Of a DNA stretch of 64,000 bases, positions 28,252 through 36,203 are shown piece after piece. The DNA is from Pedobacter sp. KBW06. GTDB taxonomy: Bacteria > Bacteroidota > Bacteroidia > Sphingobacteriales > Sphingobacteriaceae. The notes beneath the pieces are model-generated. The model searched no databases. It had not been told where the DNA came from and saw only the letters and a program-made list of their open reading frames with translations. The translations under genes and the position numbers were made by a program. Numbering within the stretch: the first letter of the stretch is position 1; each line of letters opens with the position of its first letter. The stretch spans positions 122,508-186,507 of the forward strand of contig NZ_QAJL01000003.1 in NCBI RefSeq assembly GCF_003852525.1, written 5' to 3'.

Positions 28252-29091
28252 ATGACAGAGATTAGCCTAAACAACAAGCTTTACAATATACAGGAATTGC
28301 GAAATATTATGCCGCAACTCCTGGACTGGGATCTCCAACCAGTAACAGGGAGAGCTATATATACAAAAATAGAGCGTTATGCTCATCTTGAAATAAAATT
28401 ATACCCATCAGATTCCTACGATAACCGGGTCATATGGAACACAGACCAAACCTATTTCCCCTATGACATCGGTATCAGTAAGGCCATTGAAGAATATCTT
28501 CTATTTTTCAGTAATTATTTGTCGGCCTTAAAGGGCAATAACATTAAACTGATTTTTGAAATCACCGATGGGACTTTTCACCTGGTAGACTCCGACAGCA
28601 GAACCTATGGTTATGCTGCGCTATATGCCCTGATCGATTGTTTTGACAAATCCTATAACAGCATCAATGAATTTAAAATTGAGCGGATAGCCAGAATAAA
28701 GGCTGAGGCTCCCGCATATTTCAAATCAGCAGGTATGCATTTCACAATAGAAGAGTTATTTCAATCATTAGAAAACATAGCCTTGACCAGTAGCGTAAAG
28801 GAGCTCGTCAGTCACATCTCTGATGAAGAACTCAGCCTTTATCTGGAACAATACAGTCAAAATCGCTTGAACGCCCGGATAAAGCCAAAACTATCAGAAG
28901 AGAAAATCACCTGGTTTAATAAGTATAAAGTGTTGTCGCGGTATGGCCACTTGTCTCAGATCGGTTTCTGGCATATCGCCATTGCCCGGCGAAACGGATA
29001 CTTTTTCTCGCGCTACTTTGGAATATCTAACAACCCTGAATTAAAGAAATATATGGACATGCATAAACCCTCACATCCATCCGGACAATAA
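28252..29091 (+). CDS. Uncharacterised 279-residue protein, operon partner
   Basis: Soluble, no signal peptide or membrane helix. Mixed alpha/beta, rich in Tyr, Ile and Ser, with a regular aromatic pattern (TYGYAALYALIDCFDKSYNSI and YGHLSQIGFWHIAIARRNGYFFSRYF). I recognise no domain. It starts 12 bases after the 426-residue gene and ends 12 bases before the DinB-like gene, so the three genes may be one transcript. Confidence 0.7.
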   Translation: MTEISLNNKLYNIQELRNIMPQLLDWDLQPVTGRAIYTKIERYAHLEIKLYPSDSYDNRVIWNTDQTYFPYDIGISKAIEEYLLFFSNYLSALKGNNIKLIFEITDGTFHLVDSDSRTYGYAALYALIDCFDKSYNSINEFKIERIARIKAEAPAYFKSAGMHFTIEELFQSLENIALTSSVKELVSHISDEELSLYLEQYSQNRLNARIKPKLSEEKITWFNKYKVLSRYGHLSQIGFWHIAIARRNGYFFSRYFGISNNPELKKYMDMHKPSHPSGQ

Positions 29092-29103
29092 TAAATTTCA
29101 ACT

Positions 29104-29568
29104 ATGAACCTGACCGCACAAATTGCAAAACACTTCAGAGAAGTTCATTTCGGAGGAAACTGGACTTGCTCCAACCTAAAGGACAACATGGCCGATGTAA
29201 CCTGGCAAGAGGCGATCACGCCGGTTCAAAGCCTGAATACCATTGCCGCGCTCGTTTATCATGTGAATTATTATGTAAGCGCCGTCCTGAAAGTATTACA
29301 GGGAGCACAACTCGATGCTAAAGATGAATACAGCTTTAACCATCCTCCCATCGGTTCGGAGGAAGACTGGGAAGCATTGAAAAACAAAGCCCTGACCGAT
29401 GCAGAAAAGTTCGCAGATTTGATTGAACAACTACCGGAACAACGGCTTTGGGAATATTTTGAGGAAGAGAAATACGGGATTTACTACAGAAATATCCATG
29501 GAATTATAGAACATACTCACTACCATTTGGGGCAGATTACCCTGATCAAAAAAATGCTGAGGGCCTAA
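29104..29568 (+). CDS. DinB/YfiT-like four-helix-bundle protein
   Basis: 154 residues. The fold-defining histidines are seen: ALVYHVNYYVSAVL near residue 52 and the closing HGIIEHTHYHLGQITLIKKML near 130-150, which together form the metal site of DinB-like bundles. Members in Bacteroidota are annotated as DinB-family or putative thiol/bacillithiol-type transferases; the actual reaction is unknown. It closes the gene trio beginning at 26959 and its stop lies in a hairpin loop. Confidence 0.85.
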   Translation: MNLTAQIAKHFREVHFGGNWTCSNLKDNMADVTWQEAITPVQSLNTIAALVYHVNYYVSAVLKVLQGAQLDAKDEYSFNHPPIGSEEDWEALKNKALTDAEKFADLIEQLPEQRLWEYFEEEKYGIYYRNIHGIIEHTHYHLGQITLIKKMLRA

Positions 29569-29577
29569 CTGGCCCTC
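29559..29577 (+). terminator. Hairpin overlapping the dinB-like stop codon
   Basis: GAGGGCC, TAACT loop holding the stop codon, GGCCCTC: a 7-bp GC-rich stem. The bases that follow (CTATTC) form only a weak T-tract. Confidence 0.45.
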
Positions 29578-29591
29578 CTATTCAAACTTCA

Positions 29592-30038
29592 TCATTTACG
29601 TTTCATCATTTTATAAGAAAAGCCTTTGTCATTTGCCCCCAGGACTTCCACAAAAATGGTCGTATCGTTCAATTTGGTGTATTGGACCTTTTTAGGGAAA
29701 TCGTGCGAAAGGTTTTCAAATGAGTACTTGTTTTTCAGGCTTTTGTTCAGTTCAAAGTCAATGGTTTTCCCATTGTTCTGATCCGGCACTCTGGCCTGAT
29801 AAACAATTTTCCCGGAACCCGCCTTTATAGAAAAATATTCAGTAACGACTTTTTGTCCGCCTTTCATTTTATACCCATTTCCTTCCAGCAGGGAATCGTT
29901 GATTACTTTCCAGCTTTCATAGTTTTCTTTATTTTCCGTTTTCCAGGTACCCGCTAAAAAGCCAAGCCCGTTTAATCTGTCTTTTGCGATAAAAGAACTG
30001 AAGGTAAGGAATATACCTAAGGTGATTAATGTTTTCAT
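29592..30038 (-). CDS. DUF6265-type exported protein
   Basis: 148 residues from ATG 30038; an upstream TTG at 30056 is weaker. Signal peptide (LITLGIFLTFSSFIA, about 1-18). The domain begins with LGFLAGTWKTENKENYESWK, the characteristic opening of DUF6265 and related lipocalin-like proteins, and ends with a beta-rich domain (LNDTTIFVEVLGAND). Function unknown. The AraC-type gene lies directly upstream on the same strand and a 16-bp direct repeat sits between them. Confidence 0.85.
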   Translation of the reverse strand: MKTLITLGIFLTFSSFIAKDRLNGLGFLAGTWKTENKENYESWKVINDSLLEGNGYKMKGGQKVVTEYFSIKAGSGKIVYQARVPDQNNGKTIDFELNKSLKNKYSFENLSHDFPKKVQYTKLNDTTIFVEVLGANDKGFSYKMMKRK

Positions 30039-30040
30039 GC

Positions 30041-30088
30041 TGTAAAATTGCGACAATATAAAGGTTCAAAATTGTAAAATTGCGACAA
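30041..30088 (-). promoter_or_regulatory. Exact 16-bp direct repeat, probable AraC operator
   Basis: On the plus strand TGTAAAATTGCGACAA occurs at 30041-30056 and again at 30073-30088, start-to-start 32 bases, about three helical turns. AraC-family dimers bind direct repeats, and the AraC-type gene ends two bases beyond the second copy. The likely regulated gene is the DUF6265 gene, whose start codon is at 30038. Confidence 0.55.
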
Positions 30089-30089
30089 G

Positions 30090-30905
30090 CTAATCTCTTC
30101 CTGAAAATAATGACGACATCTTAAGGTTCCCTCCATAAAACTTTTTGGGGCTCATTCCTGTAAACTCCTTAAAGTCCTTAATAAAATGTGCCTGATCATA
30201 GTACGCTCCCTGGTAGGCAATATTGGTGAGACTTGTAAACCCGGGTTCTGCCATCATTTTTAATACCGATTGCAACCTGATGATTTTAGAAAGCTGCTTA
30301 GGGCTCAGCCCTACTGCCAATGAAAATTTCCGTTCCAACTGCCTTCGGTTAACTTTTAAGTTTCCGGTCAGCTCATCCACCGAAAGTTGCCCTCTTAACA
30401 GCATCATTGCTGCTACACTTGATCTGACCAGCTGATGAACAGATTCAGGGGTAATGAGTTTATGCTGCAAAAACCGCGATACCAATTGAATGCGTTCTTC
30501 CGTGTTTAATGCATTTAAGATTTCCTTTTCCAGAGCGATGCCGTCCTCCGCAAACAGCTCCTGTAAAGGAACTGCCCTGTTTTCCATATCGCCGACAGGA
30601 AATGTCGCAAAAGCAGAAAAGCCTTCAGGTAAAAAACGAACGGCAAAGACGCCCGTTTCGCCCGTTGGTTCGATCTCCAGGGGCCGTGTGACCTGCCCGA
30701 ACACAAAACACCTGGGCTGAAGAACAGGACTTCCTTCGGGAGTGTATTGCTGATAAAGATGACCATAGTGAAAGATCATCTCCATACAACCATCGGGTAC
30801 AATACGTTGCTTTTCAGGATTGGGCTCCTTTGGAGCGTCCAATGTCCAGTAACACCTCACATAGTTTGACAATCCGGAGCTTGGCGGATAGGTTTTGTAG
30901 TCCAT
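30090..30905 (-). CDS. AraC-family regulator with DUF6597-type N-domain
   Basis: 271 residues from ATG 30905; a TTG at 30917 is in frame. The N-terminal domain (YPPSSGLSNYVRCYWTLDAP, then IVPDGCMEMIFHYG) matches the DUF6597/AraC-binding-like domain typical of Bacteroidota. The C-terminal AraC helix-turn-helix (about 175-260) includes VDELTGNLKVNRRQLERKF and the second helix pair ending KDFKEFTGMSPKKFY. It probably controls the neighbouring DUF6265 gene through the 16-bp direct repeat. Confidence 0.9.
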   Translation of the reverse strand: MDYKTYPPSSGLSNYVRCYWTLDAPKEPNPEKQRIVPDGCMEMIFHYGHLYQQYTPEGSPVLQPRCFVFGQVTRPLEIEPTGETGVFAVRFLPEGFSAFATFPVGDMENRAVPLQELFAEDGIALEKEILNALNTEERIQLVSRFLQHKLITPESVHQLVRSSVAAMMLLRGQLSVDELTGNLKVNRRQLERKFSLAVGLSPKQLSKIIRLQSVLKMMAEPGFTSLTNIAYQGAYYDQAHFIKDFKEFTGMSPKKFYGGNLKMSSLFSGRD

Positions 30906-30942
30906 AACAACATACAAGATACGCGGTAATTTCTATATTTTT

Positions 30943-31074
30943 GCAGTTATAGAAGACAGAAAACCGGAATTTTTGATTGGCTCGCTCCAGGAATTAGAGG
31001 AGGAAATTTATCTTGTTCGCACCTATAAACTGAGAATGGCGGTATACTTCATTATAAACAACTCGAAAGCGTAG
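30943..31074 (+). other. Short open frame without start codon, possible gene remnant
   Basis: An open frame of 43 codons ends at a TAG (31072-31074), three bases before the convergent DUF2310 gene. It contains a protein-like, acidic/aromatic stretch (SLQELEEEIYLVRTYKLRM) but has no normal start codon. It may be the tail of a lost gene. Only an internal ATG at 31036 exists. Confidence 0.25.
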
Positions 31075-31077
31075 ATA

Positions 31078-31821
31078 CTAACCTGCATTGATCACATTTA
31101 AAATCTCATACCGCTCATGTAATTGTGATTGCAGCGCCCAAGTGTTACCGCAGCCCGGACAAGCTCTGGCCAGGTCAGCCTCTTTATATTTTAAGTAATT
31201 ATGCAGGTAATAATAAGTCGGTGTGTTCGTCAGACTTTCCAATGTCCTGCAAATTTTCAATCCCTGTCTTGTCAATGTCGATTTTAAATTTTCCATTTGG
31301 TTTAAAGCCCAACGTTCGCCGACATAACAATTCATTTGTAAACTATCGCAGGAAATATAATCACTTTCCCAGCTTAGAATAGGCATATAACCATGATCAG
31401 CATACTTAGGAAGCCGGTACAAAGGCACGGACTCCTGACAAGTCCCACAGCATATGGGAGATTGAATCGTAATGTAGTTTGTAATTAAAATATAAAAATC
31501 ACTCTTTTTACATTTGCAAGCCGACTTATAATCTGCTGAAGTTTTCCCGACCGTTTTGATTTGAATTTTAGCCGCACACAGCTGTTCTATTTTGTCAATT
31601 TGCCGCTCGGTATAAAAGTTATTGTATTTCCGGTCGAAGGAGTCCTTTTCCAGTGTAAATGGAAGGCAAATAATTTTACGCCCAGCAATGTATTGCGATT
31701 CGATCCTCCCCTGACTTTGTCCATTACCACGATAATAGCTGGTCAGCAAATTCATCTCTTCAAAGATCTCGTCTTTGTCCGCCTTACTCTTTATTTCGAT
31801 CTGAATTTTCTGAATATACAT
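31078..31821 (-). CDS. DUF2310-type zinc-ribbon protein
   Basis: 247 residues. Paired cysteines are distributed as CKCKK (about 101), CCGTC (about 124) and CPGCGNTW (about 223), with a KIQIEIKSKADKDEIFEEM opening strand-helix. This fits the DUF2310 family, described only as zinc-ribbon and possibly nucleic-acid binding. It has no signal peptide. It follows the NTF2-like gene by 15 bases on the same strand, so the two may be co-transcribed. Role unknown. Confidence 0.7.
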   Translation of the reverse strand: MYIQKIQIEIKSKADKDEIFEEMNLLTSYYRGNGQSQGRIESQYIAGRKIICLPFTLEKDSFDRKYNNFYTERQIDKIEQLCAAKIQIKTVGKTSADYKSACKCKKSDFYILITNYITIQSPICCGTCQESVPLYRLPKYADHGYMPILSWESDYISCDSLQMNCYVGERWALNQMENLKSTLTRQGLKICRTLESLTNTPTYYYLHNYLKYKEADLARACPGCGNTWALQSQLHERYEILNVINAG

Positions 31822-31836
31822 GTATGTTTCTATTGG

Positions 31837-32346
31837 TTAAGGCTTACCTGGCCTATTCAAATATTCCTGATGGCCAAAGCTAATGATTCTGGTTGTTTTC
31901 CATTTTCCATCCCACAGTCGCCAAAGCATCAAAAATTTCGCTTCGCTGCTCAACTGCTCCTTCTTCCCTTTTTCTGTTGCATAAAAACGATGGATCCCGG
32001 TTGCCACTGCACCGTAACCATTAATCGGGCTTACCTCCAGACTCCCGGCAACCAGTTCTCTTCTCAGCTTCCGTTCGCTTCTAAATGTTTCTTCAAAAGC
32101 ATCCATATTTTGTTTATAGTCTGTTAAGCCACCAGAATCATGATAAAATTCTATGTCTTTAGAGAACAATACTTTTAAGGTGTCCAGTGCACGTGTATTA
32201 AATGCATTAAACAACACACTGTCCATGTGCGCAATGTTGGCATATAATGTTCCTGATGCAGGTTTAGCCACCTGTCCTTTTGTAGTTACGGAGAGGAAAC
32301 AAATGAGAAATGTTAGTTTCAAAAAGTAAAAGCTTGATATTTTCAT
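31837..32346 (-). CDS. Exported NTF2-like (SnoaL/DUF4440) protein
   Basis: 169 residues. Signal peptide (FLKLTFLICFLSVTTKG, about 8-24). The remainder is the NTF2-like cone: helix (MDSVLFNAFNTRALDTLKVLF), SKDIEFYHDSGG strand, and the final strand pair with LMLWRLWDGKWKTTRIIS. DUF4440 proteins may be small enzymes or binding proteins; no catalytic residues can be assigned. It is divergent from the AraC gene at 32565 across a region with a long inverted repeat. Confidence 0.82.
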   Translation of the reverse strand: MKISSFYFLKLTFLICFLSVTTKGQVAKPASGTLYANIAHMDSVLFNAFNTRALDTLKVLFSKDIEFYHDSGGLTDYKQNMDAFEETFRSERKLRRELVAGSLEVSPINGYGAVATGIHRFYATEKGKKEQLSSEAKFLMLWRLWDGKWKTTRIISFGHQEYLNRPGKP

Positions 32347-32426
32347 ACCAGGTGAATGGCCAAGTTTATGCCAAAGGCGAAAATAGCATTAATACCCTAC
32401 AATTCAGCCATCTAAATAACCCCGAA

Positions 32427-32463
32427 TGTTCAATAACGAACAGGCTTTGCACACTATTGAACA
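32427..32463. promoter_or_regulatory. Inverted repeat in divergent AraC / NTF2-like promoter region
   Basis: TGTTCAATA (32427-32435) and TATTGAACA (32455-32463) form 9-bp perfect arms 19 bases apart. They sit midway between the NTF2-like start (32346) and the AraC start (32565), a likely operator pair. Confidence 0.4.
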
Positions 32464-32564
32464 GTACCAGGCCGCGTCTTAAGCATTTCTATACGCAGCA
32501 TTATCAGGCCTTAAACCAATCTTAGGAAAATTCTGTATAAATTCAGCCTCAGAAAAGAACTGAT

Positions 32565-33488
32565 ATGGAAACCGATCCGACCGAAATTAAGAAGAAAGAG
32601 GGCTTTAACGGGCAAAGGGCAATTCTGTTGCCCAGGTCCATTATTTCAAAAAGCTGTGTTTCCAACCCTTTGTTGTCCGGAATCTATCTTACAGATATCG
32701 GATTCTATCCAAAAGCCGAATTTCATTACCGGGAACGCCAGCAGGGTATTGACCAGTATATCCTGATTTATTGTACCGCCGGAAAGGGAGAAGTTCAGAT
32801 AGAAAAAACGCCCTATCCCCTTCTTGCTGGGAATTTCATCGTCATTCCCGCAGAAAAAGCACATGCTTATGCCTCCGATAAGAACAACCCATGGACAATT
32901 TACTGGGCACATTTCAAAGGGCACCTCGTCAAACCACTGATTGCCTTATTGCTCAAACGCCAGAAAAATTACAAAGGTTTTGTACAGTTTAATGAATCGA
33001 GAATCAAGCTGTTTGACGACATCTATTTGAACCTGGAGCGGGGCTACAGCACAGATAACCTTTGTTATGTAAACACGAGTTTCCAGCATTTTTTATCTTC
33101 CTTTATTTTCGATGATAAGTTTAACCATTCCTCAAAAAAGGTGATGGTAAATCCGATAGACCTCTCTATTGAATACATGCAAAAAAACCTGCATGCTACC
33201 TTTACTTTAGCAGAGGTCGCTAAATCCGTTAATTTATCATCATCGCATTTCTCCGCCCTCTTTAAAGAACAAACCGGATTTGCACCCATTAAATACTTCA
33301 ATCAGATTAAAGTACAAAAGGCTTGTCAATATCTGCAATTTACAGACCTCCGTGTTAAAGAAATTGCGGCAGCACTGGGAATTGACGATCAATATTATTT
33401 TTCCAGAATGTTCTCTAAAATAATGGGTGTTGCTCCTCAAGATTATAAGATCAAAAGAGAAACACTCCGGGAAAGCAAGTTTTTATAG
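32565..33488 (+). CDS. AraC-family regulator with cupin sensor domain
   Basis: 307 residues. The N-terminal domain (about 55-170) is an AraC-type cupin: GIDQYILIYCTAGKGEVQIE, then LLAGNFIVIPAEKAHAY and WTIYWAHFKGHL, the sugar-sensor style typical of XylS/RhaS relatives. The C-terminal double HTH spans about 205-300 (FTLAEVAKSVNLSSSHFSALF and VKEIAAALGIDDQYYFSRMF). Isolated, divergent from the NTF2-like gene, and followed by a strong terminator. Confidence 0.92.
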   Translation: METDPTEIKKKEGFNGQRAILLPRSIISKSCVSNPLLSGIYLTDIGFYPKAEFHYRERQQGIDQYILIYCTAGKGEVQIEKTPYPLLAGNFIVIPAEKAHAYASDKNNPWTIYWAHFKGHLVKPLIALLLKRQKNYKGFVQFNESRIKLFDDIYLNLERGYSTDNLCYVNTSFQHFLSSFIFDDKFNHSSKKVMVNPIDLSIEYMQKNLHATFTLAEVAKSVNLSSSHFSALFKEQTGFAPIKYFNQIKVQKACQYLQFTDLRVKEIAAALGIDDQYYFSRMFSKIMGVAPQDYKIKRETLRESKFL

Positions 33489-33504
33489 AAAACAGGAGGC
33501 AAAG

Positions 33505-33534
33505 AAAAAGGCAAGGAATTCACCTTGCCTTTTT
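33505..33534. terminator. Bidirectional terminator
   Basis: AAAAAGGCAAGG, AATTCA loop, CCTTGCCTTTTT: a perfect 12-bp stem with T-run on the plus strand and on the minus strand. It serves the convergent AraC gene (ends 33488) and the PLP-enzyme gene (ends 33562). Confidence 0.88.
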
Positions 33535-33561
33535 CTGATCTTTATTTAAAAAATATAATTC

Positions 33562-34809
33562 TTACTTGCTAAAAGCAGAAAATGCATTGCTAAAATCTGC
33601 GATTAAATCGTCGATATCTTCAATTCCAACGGATAACCTGATCATCGAATCAGGGATGCCCATTTCATCGCGTTTTTCCTGGCCCAATTCAAAGAAAATG
33701 GTTTGTGCCACCGGAATAGCCAGCGTACGTGTATCTCCAAGATTGCTTGATTTAATCACGAGTTTTAGTTCGTTCAAAAATGCCAGACAATCTACGCCGT
33801 CTACCAGGGTAAAACTCATTAATCCTCCAAAGCGGTGGAATAAGCTCGAAGCCAGAGCATGCTGAGGGTGACTTTTCAATCCAGGATAGTAAACATGGCT
33901 CACCAGGGGATGATTTTCAAGAAACTCAGACAGCACTGCGGCATTTCCACAGGCGCGATCCAGTCTGAGGGCGATCGTTTCCGACCCCACAGAGATGCTG
34001 TGCGCAGCTTCCGGGGCAAGTGTTCCTCCCCCATCTCTTAAACCTCTTTTTCTGATTTGTGTGATGCCCTGCATTTCCGGACGGATTTGCTCGCGTATAA
34101 TTGGGGCAATATTAGGGAAACCAAGCCAGTCGAATAAACCAGTATCAGTTACACTGCCACCCAATGCATTTCCATGACCTCCGATATATTTGGTCAGTGA
34201 ATTGATCACCAAACTTGCTTTTACCGTTACCGGGCGAAACAAATAAGGAGAAGTCATGGTATTGTCCACTACATAAATCAGTTTTTTTTCTGCGCAAAAG
34301 TCGCCGATTGCAGCAAGGTCCGATACCTGTGTGGCCGGATTTGCAATGGTTTCTACAAACACCATTCTGGTATTCTCACGATAAGCTTTTTTGATCTCTT
34401 CTGCATCGGTTGAGTCTACGAAAGAAATTTCCAGCCCCATATCTATATAAGTCTGCATCACGCTTCTGGTGTTCCCAAAAAGGTAGGAACTTGCAATGAT
34501 ATGGTCAGAAGCTTTCATTAATGCGAGTATAGTAGAAGAAATCGCAGCCATTCCTGTAGAAAAAGAAACAGTGGCAATTCCTTGCTCCATTTGTGATACT
34601 TTTTGTTCCAGCGCAGCGGTTGTCGGATTCCCCTGACGGGAATAAGCGTATCCTTTGGCTTTATTCTGAAAAACATCTACCAGGCCCTGTACATCATCGT
34701 ATCCCCAGGTTACGGCGTTATGAACTGGCTGATGTATGGCTCCGAATTCTGGTTTCAAAAGTCGGTCTGAATGAAGAATGGTTGTAGTAAATCCTTTTGT
34801 ATTGCTCAT
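33562..34809 (-). CDS. Cystathionine gamma-synthase-family PLP enzyme
   Basis: 415 residues, a full Cys/Met-metabolism PLP-dependent enzyme. Landmarks are the SRQGNPTTAALEQKVSQME loop, the FSTGMAAISSTILAL helix, the VVDNTMTSPYLFRP strand with the PLP-contacting Asp, and the Schiff-base lysine in SLTKYIGGHGNALGG. The IREQIRPEMQGITQ insertion suggests the stand-alone cystathionine gamma-synthase-family branch rather than MetB or MetC proper. Substrate choice (O-succinyl or O-acetyl homoserine, or gamma-elimination) cannot be decided. Confidence 0.88.
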   Translation of the reverse strand: MSNTKGFTTTILHSDRLLKPEFGAIHQPVHNAVTWGYDDVQGLVDVFQNKAKGYAYSRQGNPTTAALEQKVSQMEQGIATVSFSTGMAAISSTILALMKASDHIIASSYLFGNTRSVMQTYIDMGLEISFVDSTDAEEIKKAYRENTRMVFVETIANPATQVSDLAAIGDFCAEKKLIYVVDNTMTSPYLFRPVTVKASLVINSLTKYIGGHGNALGGSVTDTGLFDWLGFPNIAPIIREQIRPEMQGITQIRKRGLRDGGGTLAPEAAHSISVGSETIALRLDRACGNAAVLSEFLENHPLVSHVYYPGLKSHPQHALASSLFHRFGGLMSFTLVDGVDCLAFLNELKLVIKSSNLGDTRTLAIPVAQTIFFELGQEKRDEMGIPDSMIRLSVGIEDIDDLIADFSNAFSAFSK

Positions 34810-34868
34810 CTCAATTGATTAAAGAGGCGAACTTCTGCATTTTATTTTAAAAAAAAGACGATTTGGCT

Positions 34869-35354
34869 TTATTTAGCTTCCTTTTTTTGCTGACCAATGT
34901 AAGCACGTCTCGCCTCGAAATCAGACTGTTCAACGGGGAGCAGCACTTCCCTGAATAATTCCGTCAATTCCTCCGAATGTTCCGCAGACCTTTGGAGGGC
35001 AAGATTAAAATGGCTGAACCGCGTCCAGAGTAAGGCTTTCAACCTCGTTTTGTTTTCATCATACATCCTCATTTCCACCACAAGGTTTCTGGTATCAAAA
35101 GAGATCAGTTGTGTTTCAATACTGATGCTTTCCATCGCCGTGGCCGGCCTGAAATAGCCGATCTGCTGGGAAGAGACCACCCAACTCAGCTTTTGGCTCC
35201 CCATCATGCCAAATACGTCCAGGCCATAATCCTCCAGTAACTGGTCTTCCCGGGCGTTAATGAAATAATCCAGGTACTTTGCATTGTTTAAATGATTGAA
35301 GGGATCACAATCCTGAAACCTTACTTTTCTGTTGCTCGATAGTATTTTTTTCAT
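34869..35354 (-). CDS. Acyl-CoA thioesterase of the 4HBT hot-dog family
   Basis: 161 residues. The hot-dog signature is clear at the N-terminus: VRFQDCDPFNHLNNAKYLDYF, with the Asp/Asn pocket of 4-hydroxybenzoyl-CoA-type thioesterases, followed by a long beta sheet (ESISIETQLISFDTRNLVVEMRMYDENKT). It lies downstream of the TetR gene on the same strand, with a 14-bp TetR-type operator 49 bases before its start. Thioesterase control by a TetR repressor is common in fatty acid or xenobiotic metabolism. Confidence 0.88.
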   Translation of the reverse strand: MKKILSSNRKVRFQDCDPFNHLNNAKYLDYFINAREDQLLEDYGLDVFGMMGSQKLSWVVSSQQIGYFRPATAMESISIETQLISFDTRNLVVEMRMYDENKTRLKALLWTRFSHFNLALQRSAEHSEELTELFREVLLPVEQSDFEARRAYIGQQKKEAK

Positions 35355-35402
35355 CTGTATATTTTTGTTTTTAAAGGGTTATCTTTCATTGATTTCAATC
35401 GC

Positions 35403-35416
35403 ATACCGTTCGGTAT
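35403..35416. promoter_or_regulatory. TetR operator, copy 1 (upstream of thioesterase)
   Basis: ATACCG-TT-CGGTAT, 14-bp palindrome with perfect 6-bp arms, 49 bases upstream of the thioesterase start and 19 bases past the tetR stop. It is identical to copy 2 at 36064 except for one base of the two-base centre. Confidence 0.75.
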
Positions 35417-35434
35417 GTTAACATATAAAAAATT

Positions 35435-36031
35435 TTAACTGCTCATTTTTTCTCTCAAAAGGCTTTCTATCAGGTCCATCATATTGGTTAAATAGCTGCC
35501 GTCTTTATGCGTAACTGCCATAAAAACACCGCCCTCGATCATACAATAAATGTTCTTTCCAAATGCGACTGCGTCTATATCCTGTTTTATTCCACCTTCG
35601 GCTATGCCCGACATGAGGAGTTCGATGATTCCTGTCTCCAGTTTAATGATGAGGGCCTTAACGGCTTCAAACAATTCGGGATTATTGTTATTTGCATCCG
35701 TTCCCATGTTCAGTACCGGGCATCCCCCCTCCTTTTCTACCAGCTCATAATATCCACGGTAATAACTGATCATCGTCTGAAGCTTTTCCAGGGCAGTATT
35801 ACATTCCTGCATTTTTACAGTAAGCGGATTGATCATCCGTTTTACATTTATCCTGAAGGCCTGAATGGCGAGATCCTGTTTATTCCTGAAATGAAAATAG
35901 AGCGCTCCTTTAGTCAGCCCGCTTGCCTCGGTCAGGTCGCTGAGCGTGGTTCCCGAATAACCTTTTTTATTGAATATCGGGGCTACCTTTTCAAGTATCA
36001 ACGCATGTGTTATGGTAGAATCTCTTTGCAA
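35435..36031 (-). CDS. TetR/AcrR-family repressor
   Basis: About 198 residues from a TTG at 36031. The frame stays open much further upstream (to 36391) but that part contains the operator and a -7-like box, so it is unlikely to be translated. The HTH is canonical: ILEKVAPIFNKKGYSGTTLSDLTEASGLTKGALYFHFRNKQDL. The C-terminal ligand domain is typical (CPVLNMGTDANN, TetR_C-like). The gene lies between two identical-arm operators and probably represses itself, the thioesterase and the divergent membrane operon. Confidence 0.87.
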   Translation of the reverse strand: MQRDSTITHALILEKVAPIFNKKGYSGTTLSDLTEASGLTKGALYFHFRNKQDLAIQAFRINVKRMINPLTVKMQECNTALEKLQTMISYYRGYYELVEKEGGCPVLNMGTDANNNNPELFEAVKALIIKLETGIIELLMSGIAEGGIKQDIDAVAFGKNIYCMIEGGVFMAVTHKDGSYLTNMMDLIESLLREKMSS

Positions 36032-36049
36032 TGGGTCAATGGTTTGACT

Positions 36050-36057
36050 CAAAGATA
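36050..36057 (-). promoter_or_regulatory. Bacteroidota -7 box for tetR
   Basis: On the minus strand TATCTTTG matches the TAnnTTTG -7 consensus exactly. It lies about 18 bases before the preferred TTG start and seven bases downstream of operator copy 2, so a bound repressor would cover this promoter. I see no clear -33 TTG box. Confidence 0.5.
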
Positions 36058-36063
36058 ATAAAA

Positions 36064-36077
36064 ATACCGATCGGTAT
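36064..36077. promoter_or_regulatory. TetR operator, copy 2 (tetR / membrane operon)
   Basis: ATACCG-AT-CGGTAT, a 14-bp perfect palindrome. It lies between tetR (minus) and the DUF4386 gene (starts 36204, plus). Both operator copies are followed by GTT on the plus strand. Confidence 0.75.
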
Positions 36078-36203
36078 GTTGTTATTTTAAAAAAAACGCC
36101 GCAGCCATGAACAATTGGTTTACAATCCCTTAACTCGAAAAAAACAGATCTATTCCCGTAACAATTTCCAGCGGCAATCGTCAGATATTCAAGACCAGAC
36201 CAA

